A stretch of 64,000 bases of DNA from Gracilibacillus sp. YIM 98692 (GTDB taxonomy: Bacteria; Bacillota; Bacilli; Bacillales; Amphibacillaceae). The number at the start of each line of letters is the position of its first letter. The first letter of the stretch is position 1. The position numbers and the translations under genes are program-made. Below are positions 15,557 through 25,243 of the stretch, in pieces. The DNA lies in NCBI RefSeq assembly GCF_010993965.1, contig NZ_WIXM01000016.1:1-64000 (forward strand), given 5' to 3'. The notes beneath the pieces are model-generated. The model saw only the letters and a list, made by a program, of their open reading frames with translations. It did no database searches and was not told the origin of the DNA.

Positions 15557-17968
15557 ATGGTTAACCTCAAGAAACAGGGATGGAAAAGAATCACGCTTAC
15601 ATCAGTTATCACCATTCTCTTACTAGCTATACTTTTCTTCTTGTTTAACAACAAAAACGAGTCAGAAAGTAATCAAGTTCATAAAGAAACTACTAAATTT
15701 CCGGAACCAATTGCAGCATGGAAGTTTGATGAGGGGAGTGGCGCTATAACACAAGAACAACAATCTAAGCAGAAAAACCAAATCTATTATGTGTTTAATC
15801 ATGCAAAACAAAAACCCTCAAGTGACCCTCTTTGGAGAAAAGGTGTTTCTGGACCCGCACTCTTGTTTGACGGGTATTCGACATGGATTTCTTCTGATGC
15901 CCCTAAATTCCACATTCCGAAAGGATCTCTAACCTTAGAGGCATGGGTGGCACCGCGTGCTTATGAATGGGGGCAGGATGGAAAGCTTTCCTCGATTGTC
16001 AGCTATCATAACCGCCCCATCCATCAAGGCTTTCATCTTGGTATGTTTCGACATGGATCATGGTCTTTTCAAATGGGGAATGGAAACGAATGGTTCGAGG
16101 TGTGGGCTGATAAACAACATAAGCTTCCTAAAAATGAGTGGTCTCATATTGTAGCTGTGTTCGATCAACAAAAAAATGAAGTCGTGATCTACCGAAATGG
16201 AGAAATAGCTGGAAGAAAAGAGGTACCGCCAAATACATCTATGGTTCCTGCTGATCATGAACTACGGATTGGAAAAAATAACGAACCTGCTAAAATTAGT
16301 GAGGTTTTTGATGCCAGTATGTTTAACGGGTTGATTGATGAAGTAAAGATTTATGACCGTCCACTTCAACAACATGAAATTACTCAAATATTTAATAACC
16401 AAAAGGAACAAGGACTAGCCGATCCGAAGCCTGAACTTGCATGGGATCGAAGCCGATATGAAGGTGATCGTCACAGACCACAATATCATTTTACAAGTCC
16501 TGAGCATTGGATGAATGAACCACATGCACCTTTGTACTTTAACGGACAATATCACCTTTTTTATCAATTTAATCCTGCAGGTCCGTATTGGGGTGGTATC
16601 CATTGGGGACATGCGGTCAGTGACGATCTCGTTCACTGGCGAGACCTTCCCATTGCATTGGCTCCTGAAGAAGGTGCTGTTGACCCTGATGGTTCCTGGT
16701 CAGGAAGTGCTGTTGTGGATGACGTAGGAATTCCAACTTTATTTTTTACAGCGGGAAATGATAGTATGTCTCCTAATCAAATGACTGGCCTTGCCAGGAG
16801 CACTTTTATGAAAGACAAAAACAACGATTTGGTTCAATGGGAAAAACTATCTGAACCTGTTACCGTTCAAGAAAATGGAATTCAAACGGAAAAAGGCAAA
16901 GTATGGTACGGTCAATTTCGCGATCCGTTTGTTTTTAAATCTGGAGATAAATGGGTACAGCTTGTCAGTTCAGGGATTAAAAAAGGAGAAGAACCGATCG
17001 GCGGAACAGCACTCGTATATACATCTGAAGATCTTGTGAACTGGAAATACGAGCATCCACTAATGATCGGGGATGTAAAAAAATCCCCGAAAACAGGTCA
17101 TGTCTGGGAACTGCCTGTACTGCTACCGATTGGCAAGAACAATGAGGGAGAGGAAAAACATGTCTTTCTTATTAATCCCTGGTTCAACGGTCCAAGTGAA
17201 CATGCCGTAAAACATGTATGGTATTGGATTGGGACATGGGACTCGAACAACTATCAATTTATTCCAGACCATGAAGAACCAAGACTGCTTGATGTTGGCG
17301 AACATTTCACCGGACCGAGTGGCATGATCGACGAAAAAGGACGAGCGGTCGTCTTTTCCATCACCCAGGATAACAGAACGGAAGAAAACCGGTACAAAGC
17401 AGGGTGGGCACATAATGCCGGATTACCTATTGTCCTTTCCTTACGTGAAAATAACCGTCTAGGTGTTCAGCCGATACCAGAATTAAAGAAGCTGCGAGAG
17501 ACAAAACTCTTTACACTGGAAGAACCGGCAACAATAGAAAGTGTCAACGAACAAATCAAAGATATTAAAGGTGATATGCTTGAAATTGAAGTTGAATTGG
17601 AGCAAAAAGAAGCTGAAAAAGCCGGTATTTTTTTAAGGCGTTCACCAAATGGAGAAGAAGAAACCATGCTATACTATGATTTTCTTGAACAAACCTTAAA
17701 CGTAAACAGAGAAAAATCGAGCCTTGCCCACGATGTTGGAAAAGGGATTCAGGGTGGAAAGGTTAAGCTTGATGACAATGTGCTTCGGCTACACATTTAC
17801 CTTGACCATTCAATGATTGAATCCTATGCCAACAATATCAAAAGCTTAACTACTCGTGTATATCCGACACGGGAGGATGCTCTTGGCTTAAAATTATTTT
17901 CTGAAGGAAATATCGAAGTGAAGAAGTTAAACATTTGGAAAATGGGATCCGCCTTTACGAATCAATAG
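15557..17968 (+). CDS. GH32 fructan hydrolase (levanase-like) with LamG domain
   Basis: 803 aa, exported. An N-terminal hydrophobic segment (about 12-32) without an obvious cleavage site may act as a membrane anchor. Residues ~52-285 form a LamG/concanavalin-type domain (AAWKFDEGSG... GLIDEVKIYDRPL); ~300-620 the GH32 five-blade propeller; the rest the GH32 beta-sandwich. Catalytic motifs: WMNEPHAP with E321 where most GH32 enzymes have Asp (WMNDPNG), RDP (D456) and WELP (E518). It should release fructose or short fructans from the polymer made by the GH68 enzymes. It stands alone behind a promoter and a RAT leader. Endo or exo action and linkage cannot be assigned. Confidence 0.88.
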   Translation: MVNLKKQGWKRITLTSVITILLLAILFFLFNNKNESESNQVHKETTKFPEPIAAWKFDEGSGAITQEQQSKQKNQIYYVFNHAKQKPSSDPLWRKGVSGPALLFDGYSTWISSDAPKFHIPKGSLTLEAWVAPRAYEWGQDGKLSSIVSYHNRPIHQGFHLGMFRHGSWSFQMGNGNEWFEVWADKQHKLPKNEWSHIVAVFDQQKNEVVIYRNGEIAGRKEVPPNTSMVPADHELRIGKNNEPAKISEVFDASMFNGLIDEVKIYDRPLQQHEITQIFNNQKEQGLADPKPELAWDRSRYEGDRHRPQYHFTSPEHWMNEPHAPLYFNGQYHLFYQFNPAGPYWGGIHWGHAVSDDLVHWRDLPIALAPEEGAVDPDGSWSGSAVVDDVGIPTLFFTAGNDSMSPNQMTGLARSTFMKDKNNDLVQWEKLSEPVTVQENGIQTEKGKVWYGQFRDPFVFKSGDKWVQLVSSGIKKGEEPIGGTALVYTSEDLVNWKYEHPLMIGDVKKSPKTGHVWELPVLLPIGKNNEGEEKHVFLINPWFNGPSEHAVKHVWYWIGTWDSNNYQFIPDHEEPRLLDVGEHFTGPSGMIDEKGRAVVFSITQDNRTEENRYKAGWAHNAGLPIVLSLRENNRLGVQPIPELKKLRETKLFTLEEPATIESVNEQIKDIKGDMLEIEVELEQKEAEKAGIFLRRSPNGEEETMLYYDFLEQTLNVNREKSSLAHDVGKGIQGGKVKLDDNVLRLHIYLDHSMIESYANNIKSLTTRVYPTREDALGLKLFSEGNIEVKKLNIWKMGSAFTNQ

Positions 17969-18096
17969 ACAATAAGAAAGTTAGTTAAACATACCATTTT
18001 CACTTTATATTTCTTGAATAATTAGGGTATTTCATACTATTGATAATTTGTCGAGTGATATAGTATGATTGTGTAAACTCTATGAAAACAAGCAAT

Positions 18097-18130
18097 GGCG
18101 TTCAGTTTTCCTGAGCGCCTCTATGTTTTT
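18097..18130 (+). terminator. Hairpin downstream of the GH32 gene
   Basis: 9-bp stem GGCGTTCAG/CTGAGCGCC with loop TTTTC, then a weak T-rich tail (CTATGTTTTT), about 130 bases after the stop codon. The rest of 17969-18322 shows no gene; no RAT is visible before the PTS gene. Confidence 0.6.
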
Positions 18131-18322
18131 AAACAATCTTTACTTTTAATAACAAAGCTCTGTTAAAGAATCCATGTCGATATTAAATTTCGCCACCTTA
18201 AAACAAAAGGTTGCTGGAGACTAAAATAAAAGACTATCAGAATAGTGATCTATAATTTTTGATACTATATTAAAATAATAACAATAGCACAAATTTGAAA
18301 TATATAAACCATAAAATTCAAG

Positions 18323-19717
18323 GTGGAGATTACCATTCAAGACGAGCATTTACAATCTAAAGATATGGCGAAGAAATTAGTAACTTTATTAGGTGGTAAA
18401 GAAAATATTGTTACCATCACTCATTGTACTACTCGCTTGCGCTTTGATCTTAGAGATGAGAGCAAGGTAAAGAAAACTGAAATTGAACAAATGAATGATG
18501 TACATGGTACCTTTACCAGACTAGGTCTCTTTCAAATCATCTTGGAGAATGATGTTGTAAACAAGGTTTACCGAGCCATTATGGATATGGAGGAAGCCCC
18601 GATAACAAAAACTCCAGCGAACTCACAATCGAAAAAGAATCTTTTTATTCGATTCGCTGAGACAATGTCTAATATTTTTATTCCGATTATCCCGGCTATT
18701 GTAGCTAGTGGTTTACTATTAGGGCTTATAGGCATCATAGAGGAGTTTCAATGGCTATCACCTGATCATTCTTTTATGAAATTGCTAAATATATTTTCTA
18801 GCTCCCCTTTTATCATCTTACCAATATTACTTGGCTTTAGTGCCGCGAAGGAATTTGGTGGTAACCCTACCTTAGGTGCAGTTATTGGTGGAATCTTAAC
18901 TCATCCTGCACTATTAAACCCTTCAATGGTTGGGCACAAAATTCCTGAGTATATTGAGGTACTTGAATTTGATGTTTCTTTGATCAGTTATCAAGGGACT
19001 GTGATCCCCATTTTGCTATCCGTCTTTTTGATGAGTAAATTGGAAATAAACTTAAGAAAAGTAGTACCGCAGTCACTGGATTTATTCATTATTCCTTTTC
19101 TTGTGATTTTATCTATTGGTTCTATTTCACTCATCGCAATTGGACCATTTTCATCATTCATCAGTAATATCATGACAACGATGATAGAACTTGTTTATAA
19201 CCTGGGAGGAATTATATCCGGGTTGTTATTTGGGGGCCTGTATGCCTTAATCGTTATAACAGGCTTACATCATATTTTAATTACATTAGAAATTGAATTG
19301 CTTTCCAATATTGGTGTCAACTTTTTATTACCCATTTGGTCAATGGCAAATATTGCTCAAGGTGGGGCTGGGTTAGCTGTTTATTTTAAAACTGAAAATG
19401 TGAAATTAAGAAAAACAGCTCTACCTACTTCCTTATTAGCATTTTTAGGAATTATTGAACCTGTTGTATTTGGAATTAATTTAAAACTCATAAAACCATT
19501 TATTGCTGCAGCTATTGGCGGGGCACTAGGGGGAGCGTATATTGTTTTAACTCAAGTGGCAGCAAACTCCTATGGCTTAACAGGGATTCCGATGATTGCT
19601 ATTGTAGGACCATTAGGTATGACTAATTTAATGCATTATCTCATTGGTTTTGTGATTTCTGCTATGGTCGCATTTATTGCTTCTTGGATTCTTTTGAGGA
19701 GGGAAGAAAACTTATAG
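18323..19717 (+). CDS. PTS sucrose/fructan-type EIIBC transporter
   Basis: About 460 aa, membrane permease of the glucose-sucrose-glucoside PTS family. EIIB domain (1-95) with the phosphorylated Cys in THCTTRLRF (C35); EIIC domain (about 105-460) with ~10 membrane segments and the ITGLHH motif. There is no EIIA domain, as in B. subtilis SacP (461 aa), so it must borrow a glucose-type IIA. Sucrose or a fructose disaccharide is the likely substrate from context. The start is unclear: a GTG at 18323 sits inside the AAGGTGGAG ribosome site, while ATT at 18335 has ideal spacing; ATG at 18365 lacks a site. Confidence 0.87.
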   Translation: MEITIQDEHLQSKDMAKKLVTLLGGKENIVTITHCTTRLRFDLRDESKVKKTEIEQMNDVHGTFTRLGLFQIILENDVVNKVYRAIMDMEEAPITKTPANSQSKKNLFIRFAETMSNIFIPIIPAIVASGLLLGLIGIIEEFQWLSPDHSFMKLLNIFSSSPFIILPILLGFSAAKEFGGNPTLGAVIGGILTHPALLNPSMVGHKIPEYIEVLEFDVSLISYQGTVIPILLSVFLMSKLEINLRKVVPQSLDLFIIPFLVILSIGSISLIAIGPFSSFISNIMTTMIELVYNLGGIISGLLFGGLYALIVITGLHHILITLEIELLSNIGVNFLLPIWSMANIAQGGAGLAVYFKTENVKLRKTALPTSLLAFLGIIEPVVFGINLKLIKPFIAAAIGGALGGAYIVLTQVAANSYGLTGIPMIAIVGPLGMTNLMHYLIGFVISAMVAFIASWILLRREENL

Positions 19718-19773
19718 ATTAAGTTAAATCACTACTAAAGTACTAATTCACGTTACAAATGAGGTGGTTAATA

Positions 19774-20643
19774 ATGAAAATCAAAAAAATCTTAAATAAT
19801 AGTGCGGTTGTAGTTAAGGATCGGAATGGAGAAAAGATTGTAATGGGTCAAGGAGTAGGTTTTCAGAAAAAAAAGAACGATCTTGTAGTACAATCTAAAA
19901 TTGAAAAGGTATTTGTTATGAAAGATCCTAATGAGTACCAGAAGTTCGAGGAAATTTTGAAATTTTTACCTGAAGAACATATTCAGGTAGCAGAAGAGAT
20001 CATCTCTTATGCAGAAAGAAAATTAGGTGTAAGGATAAATGAACATATTCACGTAGCATTTTCTGACCATTTGTCATTTGCAATTGAACGGTTAACAAAT
20101 GGCATCAAAATTAAAAATGGGCTCCTCAATCAAATCAAAGTTCTTTACTCAAAAGAATTTGAAATGGGACTCTGGGCAAAGGAGTTAATTAAAGAGAAAC
20201 TAGGAGTAGAAATACCTGAAGATGAAGTTGCTAATATAGCTATGCATATTCATTCGGCCAGGATGAATGCTGGAAATATGCAGAAAATGATTGAAAGCAC
20301 GACTACAATACAAGAAATAACAAGCATAATCGAGAACTGTTTGCAAATTAATATTGTTGAGGATTCGGTTTCATACGAGCGATTAATCACTCATTTACAC
20401 TTTTCAATTAATAGCCTGGAAAAAAAGGAGTCTAGCCACAACCATGATCCAATCATGCTTTCTATGATTAAAGAAAACTTTAAAGAAGCTTATTCATGTG
20501 CACAGAAGGTCGGACAATTTGTAAAAGAAAAATACGGTCTCGAATATCCTGAGGAAGAATTAATGTATATTTCTATGCACATTCAAAGATTTTATAATAG
20601 AGCAAAGATATCACATAAAACAATGACAAAAGAGAAGATGTAA
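19774..20643 (+). CDS. BglG/SacT-family transcriptional antiterminator
   Basis: 289 aa. N-terminal CAT RNA-binding domain (1-55: [14 protein letters not shown]...[10 protein letters not shown]), then two PTS regulation domains, PRD1 (~65-170) with H-x-H pairs ([17 protein letters not shown]) and PRD2 (~175-285; [15 protein letters not shown]). Proteins of this family bind RAT RNA and block the overlapping terminator; PTS phosphorylation of the PRD histidines gates them by sugar supply and by catabolite state. It follows the EIIBC gene by 56 bases and its targets are the leaders at 15052-15148 and 15443-15527. Start chosen at ATG 19774 behind GAGGTGG. Confidence 0.93.
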   Translation: MKIKKILNNSAVVVKDRNGEKIVMGQGVGFQKKKNDLVVQSKIEKVFVMKDPNEYQKFEEILKFLPEEHIQVAEEIISYAERKLGVRINEHIHVAFSDHLSFAIERLTNGIKIKNGLLNQIKVLYSKEFEMGLWAKELIKEKLGVEIPEDEVANIAMHIHSARMNAGNMQKMIESTTTIQEITSIIENCLQINIVEDSVSYERLITHLHFSINSLEKKESSHNHDPIMLSMIKENFKEAYSCAQKVGQFVKEKYGLEYPEEELMYISMHIQRFYNRAKISHKTMTKEKM

Positions 20644-20714
20644 TATTAAATTAAATCTGCTTTATTTTATTGTTGTTCATGTCTGATTTAAGAGAATCCG
20701 GCAACATCGAGTAG

Positions 20715-20855
20715 GATGCTGATTTAGAATATGTAGGAATCTCCGTCATCTGGCACGAAAACATTAGAGGAGATTCTTATGAAATATTAGATAAATTTTT
20801 GGAAGACTTAAACGAGCATGCAAACTATAAATTATCGATCGTTATTAATAAATAG
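20715..20855 (+). pseudogene. Gene remnant (46 codons, no start)
   Basis: Open frame reading DADLEYVGISVIWHENIRG, then DSYEILDKFLEDLNEHANY to a TAG stop. It looks protein-like but begins right after an in-frame stop and has no start codon or ribosome site. Family unknown. The rest of 20644-21024 shows no gene. Confidence 0.3.
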
Positions 20856-21024
20856 TGTATCAATAAAAATTAGGAGTTTGTGAAACAAAATTTTAAAAAC
20901 TATATCGGAAATAGATAATGTTGAAAGAATAAAGTTACTTAATTTTTCTGAGATGTTACAATAGATTTGTATTGTTCAGAAGTAATGCAATGAATTCTAA
21001 CTACTTTAAGAGGAGTGAGATGAA

Positions 21025-21921
21025 ATGCAGGAAAAATACTTAGAAAAAATGAGGGACGGAAAAGGTTTTATCGCAGCACTTGACCAAAGTGGTGGAAGTA
21101 CACCAAAGGCGCTTGCCGCATACGGTGTATCTGAAAATGAATATTCCACCGAAGCCGAAATGTTTGATCTTGTACATGAGATGAGAACTCGAATTATCAC
21201 TGCTCCAGCATTTGGTTCGGAGCATATTCTCGGTGCCATTTTATTTGAGAAGACGATGGATCGTGAAATCGAAGGCAAATATACCGGAGATTATTTAGCA
21301 GGGGAAAAAGGTATTGTACCATTTCTTAAAATAGATAAAGGGCTTGCCGACCTTTCTAATGGTGTCCAGAAGATGAAACCAATTGATAATCTTGACGAAA
21401 CACTTGATAGAGCCAACCAGCGTGGTATGTTCGGCACAAAAATGCGTTCTGTGATTAAAGAAGCAAATAAAGATGGAATTAAAGAAGTGGTTAATCAACA
21501 ATTCGAAATCGGCAAAAAAATTATTGATGCAGGGCTTGTTCCAATTATTGAGCCGGAAGTAGATATTCATAGTGCCGATAAAGAACAATCTGAAGAAATA
21601 TTAAAACAGGAAATCAAAAAGCATCTGGATCAATTAAAAGAGAATGAACTTGTGATGTTGAAGCTTTCGATTCCTACGGTTGCGGATCATTATAAGGAGC
21701 TTATTGACCATCCGCAAGTTGTTCGTGTAGTAGCTTTATCTGGTGGGTATTCCAGAGAAGAAGCAAATACAAAATTAAAAGATCACGAAGGGTTAATCGC
21801 AAGCTTCTCCAGAGCATTAAGTGAAGATTTAAATGTAAAACAGTCTGATGAAGAATTTAATGCAACATTAAAAAAAGCGGTTGAATCTATTTATGACGCA
21901 TCTGTAAATAAAAATAGCTAA
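21025..21921 (+). CDS. fda: Class I fructose-bisphosphate aldolase
   Basis: 298 aa cytoplasmic enzyme that cleaves fructose 1,6-bisphosphate by a Schiff base. Features match the single-subunit bacterial class I type (S. aureus FdaB): [17 protein letters not shown] near the start, [16 protein letters not shown] and MLKLSIPTV (the probable Schiff-base Lys region) and [14 protein letters not shown] precedes the ATG. It comes ~380 bases after the antiterminator gene and would feed fructose from fructans into glycolysis; whether it shares their control is not visible. Confidence 0.92.
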   Translation: MQEKYLEKMRDGKGFIAALDQSGGSTPKALAAYGVSENEYSTEAEMFDLVHEMRTRIITAPAFGSEHILGAILFEKTMDREIEGKYTGDYLAGEKGIVPFLKIDKGLADLSNGVQKMKPIDNLDETLDRANQRGMFGTKMRSVIKEANKDGIKEVVNQQFEIGKKIIDAGLVPIIEPEVDIHSADKEQSEEILKQEIKKHLDQLKENELVMLKLSIPTVADHYKELIDHPQVVRVVALSGGYSREEANTKLKDHEGLIASFSRALSEDLNVKQSDEEFNATLKKAVESIYDASVNKNS

Positions 21922-22201
21922 CAAATGAGCATTTTAAAGTTTTTTAATAACTCTATTGTCCGGTCATTTATTCACCGGTACTTAAAAACATTAGATGAAA
22001 GGCAAGTTATAGACGCTCTCTACTACGGTAGGGAGCGTTCAATTTACTATCAGAAAGTATAAAGTATTATGGTTGATAGTATAAGTAAACCAGTGCTTGG
22101 CGATAAGCCAAGTTTCTCTTTAGAAAATAAAACGAAAGCTATTCCGCATATACATGCCTTCCTCGCATAGATTTCAGTAAATGCTATATGTGAGGTGGAT
22201 T

Positions 22202-22642
22202 ATGTGGAAAGAATTTAAGGAGTTTATCTCAAGGGGAAATGTTATAGATTTAGCGGTAGCAGTTATAATTGGGGCGGCTTTTAGTAAAATTGTTGACTCT
22301 CTAGTGGAAGACATGATTATGCCGGTAATCGGGATTATAATAGGTGTAGTTAATTTTGAATCCCTTCATTTTAGGATTGGAGGAGCGGTAGTCTCTTATG
22401 GGAATTTTGTTCAATCAATGGTTGATTTCCTTCTTATATCCTTCACAATTTTTATGATCATTAAGGTTTTTAATAAACATCATCTGAAAAAGAGCGAAAA
22501 AAAGCTGGAGAAAGAGTTATCAGCAACCGACGTAGAACTGTTAACAGAGATTCGGGATATTTTAAAAAGAAAAGAATTAATGGAAAATAACAAGAAGAAA
22601 AATAAATCGAATGAAACAGTTATCAAATTGAAGGCAAAATAA
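22202..22642 (+). CDS. mscL: Large-conductance mechanosensitive channel MscL
   Basis: 146 aa. MWKEFKEFISRGNVIDLAVAVIIGAAF is summarised by its conserved N-terminal amphipathic helix and TM1 (residues 1-40); TM2 lies at about 70-92 (GNFVQSMVDFLLISF), followed by a charged C-terminal helix. It opens under hypo-osmotic shock to release solutes. I prefer ATG 22202 to the upstream in-frame start because GAGGTGG lies just before it. The basic tail is longer than usual. Confidence 0.93.
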   Translation: MWKEFKEFISRGNVIDLAVAVIIGAAFSKIVDSLVEDMIMPVIGIIIGVVNFESLHFRIGGAVVSYGNFVQSMVDFLLISFTIFMIIKVFNKHHLKKSEKKLEKELSATDVELLTEIRDILKRKELMENNKKKNKSNETVIKLKAK

Positions 22643-22849
22643 ATAATGCTATACATGTAATCTTTTCTCTTAACTTTAAGAAATAGATGTAAAACCTATA
22701 TTTATAGAAAGTATAACTGTGTGTATCACATAGTTTATGGTTTTACTGCTATTTAATTTTTGCTAGCAAATGACGAGGATATATGCGATTGCTCTTATCA
22801 TATACCAAGAGGTGTTAAGAGACTTCGTTCCATGCTTATAGACATGGAA

Positions 22850-22879
22850 ATAGGGATAGGCTTTATGTCCCATCCCTAT
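22850..22879 (-). terminator. Hairpin downstream of the small minus-strand gene
   Basis: Arms ATAGGGAT and ATCCCTAT around a 13-14 base loop. It lies 20 bases past the stop of the small gene at 22901 and also past mscL on the other strand. The tail is only weakly T-rich. Confidence 0.4.
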
Positions 22880-22900
22880 GGTGTTAAATAACTAATATTT

Positions 22901-23032
22901 TTATGATTGGTCAACACGATTGGCATGACTTTCATCTTCTAACATATTTAGAACTTGTTTGATTCTAGGGTTTTTATCAGCAATTTTTTCTAATTGTTTG
23001 TTTATAAGTTCTTCTCTTGATGTGTTTTCCAA
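22901..23032 (-). CDS. Small hypothetical protein (43 aa)
   Basis: TTG start at 23032 preceded by a GAAAGAAGTG stretch; the product is charged and helical (ENTSREELINKQLEKIADK, then NPRIKQVLNMLEDESHANR). The composition is protein-like and the frame has no internal stop. I do not recognise the family. Confidence 0.45.
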   Translation of the reverse strand: MENTSREELINKQLEKIADKNPRIKQVLNMLEDESHANRVDQS

Positions 23033-23521
23033 CTCGTTTCACTTCTTTCTATCTTTTAAGATATATTTATACTTTTTTTATATTGATAGCTTCACCTAGG
23101 TGCCAGTAACTAATAAAACCACCTGGTTCATATCAATTCCTTTTGTACTTGAAGTACACAAATGTCCCACGTTTTCCATCCATAATTAAAAAATGGAGGC
23201 TCTTTCTTCATTCCTAGAAGTACGTAAGGCACATTTTTTACTTGCCAAAAACAACTATGAGGTTGTCTCTAGGACAAAGAGAACCGTCCCGGATAATTCC
23301 AATTTGGGATATGGTTTCTGTCCTTTTTGATGCTGATTTAACTTGTACGTGACAGGTGGGCGAGAAGACAATTAGGCAGGAGTCTGTCTTGCTTTTTAAC
23401 TTATGATAGTTGTTATTCATATTGTATGAGCTTTATTGGAAGTCAAACTTAGGTGAGTGAGGTAGAAAAGGATCAAAGTTTAATTTTTGTGATATTTATA
23501 TCCATAGACATACTGGTATCT

Positions 23522-23722
23522 TTAAGCGCTAATTGTTACGTGCTTGTCTGTTTGAGGTTGAATTGGATTATTTGAAATAATACCTCTTCTATTCATAACG
23601 GAGATGATTAGACCTAATTCGTAGTATGTAGATTTAGTAATTATTCCTTTTTCAATATTTTTATTAATTTCGTTATAAAAAGCAATCAATACATCATGAG
23701 GCAATTCTTCGTAAAAATTCAT
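23522..23722 (-). CDS. Small hypothetical protein (66 aa)
   Basis: Good start: AGAAGGTGAT then ATG. The product (MNFYEELPHDVLIAFYNEIN...) is likely a helical hairpin with a disordered tail. In shape it recalls small sporulation regulators such as Sda, but the resemblance is too weak to name it. A cre-like site (TGAAAGCGGTTGCA, 23772-23785) lies ~50 bases upstream. Confidence 0.6.
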   Translation of the reverse strand: MNFYEELPHDVLIAFYNEINKNIEKGIITKSTYYELGLIISVMNRRGIISNNPIQPQTDKHVTISA

Positions 23723-23771
23723 TATATCACCTTCTAGTTAATTGTTATTTTAATGATAATATAACACACTT

Positions 23772-23785
23772 TGAAAGCGGTTGCA
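23772..23785. promoter_or_regulatory. Possible CcpA (cre) site
   Basis: TGAAAGCGGTTGCA fits the cre consensus TGWAANCGNTNWCA except at the W next to the last CA. It lies ahead of the small gene at 23522-23722. Confidence 0.35.
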
Positions 23786-23904
23786 AATTTATTGTTCCGA
23801 AATTGTATAAAAAAAAGTGTAGAACTATCCGACAAACATTAATGGATGCTATTTGTAATCCTATTTATTCCGATATAAAAGGAAGTTAACAAAGTAGTGA
23901 AAAT

Positions 23905-24036
23905 TTTAAGGTTCGAAGTACGACGACCATGATGGTCTAGTATCGGTGTTGGTCACAGGACGTGACTGGTTTTAGCCCATGCAAGGGAACTATGGCTATG
24001 CTGTCGCCTAAAGGCTCGGCAATTGCCGAGTTTTCT
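23905..24036 (+). ncRNA. Structured leader or small RNA ending in a terminator
   Basis: No frame is open here, but helices are clear: GACCAT G ATGGTC (23925-23937), GTCAC...GTGAC (about 23952-23966), AGCC...GGCT arms (about 23973-23998) and a terminator CTCGGC AATT GCCGAG plus TTTTCTTT (24015-24036). It resembles no riboswitch that I know. The same terminator with changed but complementary arms occurs at 29780-29800. It lies ~190 bases before sppA, and could be its attenuating leader or a free RNA. Confidence 0.5.
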
Positions 24037-24229
24037 TTAGTGTTTAGTCATTCAAAACTAGGGGTAAGCTGGGACAAGGGGGGCAGGATCGGTTCATGCT
24101 CAGTTGACAATAATTCAGCTTTTAATGACAAAGTTTGGGTGGTAACCGGTAAAACTATATAACTCGAAATCAATTGTAAAATCATGTATGATTTATTAGG
24201 GTATAGTAAGACGAAATGGAGGTACGTAT

Positions 24230-25231
24230 ATGAACGCAAAACGTTGGATCGCACTAGCAGTTGCAGCAGCGCTATTTTTTGTTTCATTAGTTTTTCAATC
24301 CTTAATAAGCATGGCAACTGCAGACTTTGAATCGATGTTTAATTTACAAGAGTTAGATAATGACTTAAATGAAAAGATAATCGAGAAAGGCTCACCTACC
24401 AATAAAATTGCAGTGCTTCACTTGAATGGAGTGATTCAAGATACAACTGCAAACACGGTGATTAATACGAATTCCTATAACCATAAGCGATTTTTAGACA
24501 TGCTGAATAATGCTGCGGAAGATCGAGGTGTTAACGGGATTATTTTACGTGTAAATACACCTGGCGGCGGTGTGGTAGAAAGTGCGGAAATTCATGACAA
24601 AATCGTAGAAATACAGGAGGAATATAATAAGCCTGTCTATGTGTCGATGGGAAATACTGCGGCTTCAGGCGGTTATTATATTTCAGCGCCAGCCGACAAA
24701 ATTGTTGCTCATCATGCTACACTGACCGGTTCCATCGGTGTGATTATGGAAAGTTTTAATTTTGCTGAGTTTGCTGAAGAACATGGTATAGATTTTAACA
24801 CGATTAAGAGTGGTGAATATAAAGACATCATGTCAATGTCACGTGAAATGACAGATGATGAACGAGAAATATTGCAAACGATTATCGATGACATGTATGC
24901 TGACTTTGTACAAGTAATCGTCGAAGGAAGGAACATGTCTGAGGACCGTGTGCGCGAATTGGGTGATGGCCGAGTATATACTGGAGAACAAGCACAAGAG
25001 CTAGGACTTGCCGATGAACTTGGTTCGTTACATGATACCATTGAAATGATGAAGGATGATCATGAAATGGGCAATGCACAAGTCGTTGAATACGAACAGG
25101 GCTTGGGTATTAACCAGTTTCTTGGCGGAACGATTAAAAGCATATTTGGCTCGGAATCCGATTTAATTGGTATTAAGAATCTGTTGCGGGAAAATAATGC
25201 ACCACGTGCCATGTATTTATATTCAAGATAG
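24230..25231 (+). CDS. sppA: Signal peptide peptidase SppA
   Basis: 333 aa serine protease that clears signal peptides after export; in B. subtilis it is also linked to lantibiotic resistance. One N-terminal membrane anchor (about 7-28), then a ClpP-fold domain with RVNTPGGGVVESAEI, the nucleophile Ser in AASGGYY and the Lys general base in the TIKSGEYKD loop. GGAGG lies before ATG 24230. It is followed by yteJ after 12 bases, the order seen in B. subtilis. Confidence 0.95.
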   Translation: MNAKRWIALAVAAALFFVSLVFQSLISMATADFESMFNLQELDNDLNEKIIEKGSPTNKIAVLHLNGVIQDTTANTVINTNSYNHKRFLDMLNNAAEDRGVNGIILRVNTPGGGVVESAEIHDKIVEIQEEYNKPVYVSMGNTAASGGYYISAPADKIVAHHATLTGSIGVIMESFNFAEFAEEHGIDFNTIKSGEYKDIMSMSREMTDDEREILQTIIDDMYADFVQVIVEGRNMSEDRVRELGDGRVYTGEQAQELGLADELGSLHDTIEMMKDDHEMGNAQVVEYEQGLGINQFLGGTIKSIFGSESDLIGIKNLLRENNAPRAMYLYSR

Positions 25232-25243
25232 GAGGGGGTTGTT

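Noticed and set aside
23238-23420. 60-aa minus-strand frame with Cys residues
   Set aside because: No ribosome site, and phrases like RDGSLCPRDNLIVVFGK resemble translated intergenic repeats of bacilli rather than a protein.
23962-24162. 66-aa frame before sppA
   Set aside because: It passes straight through a terminator hairpin and T-run; the region fits structured RNA better.
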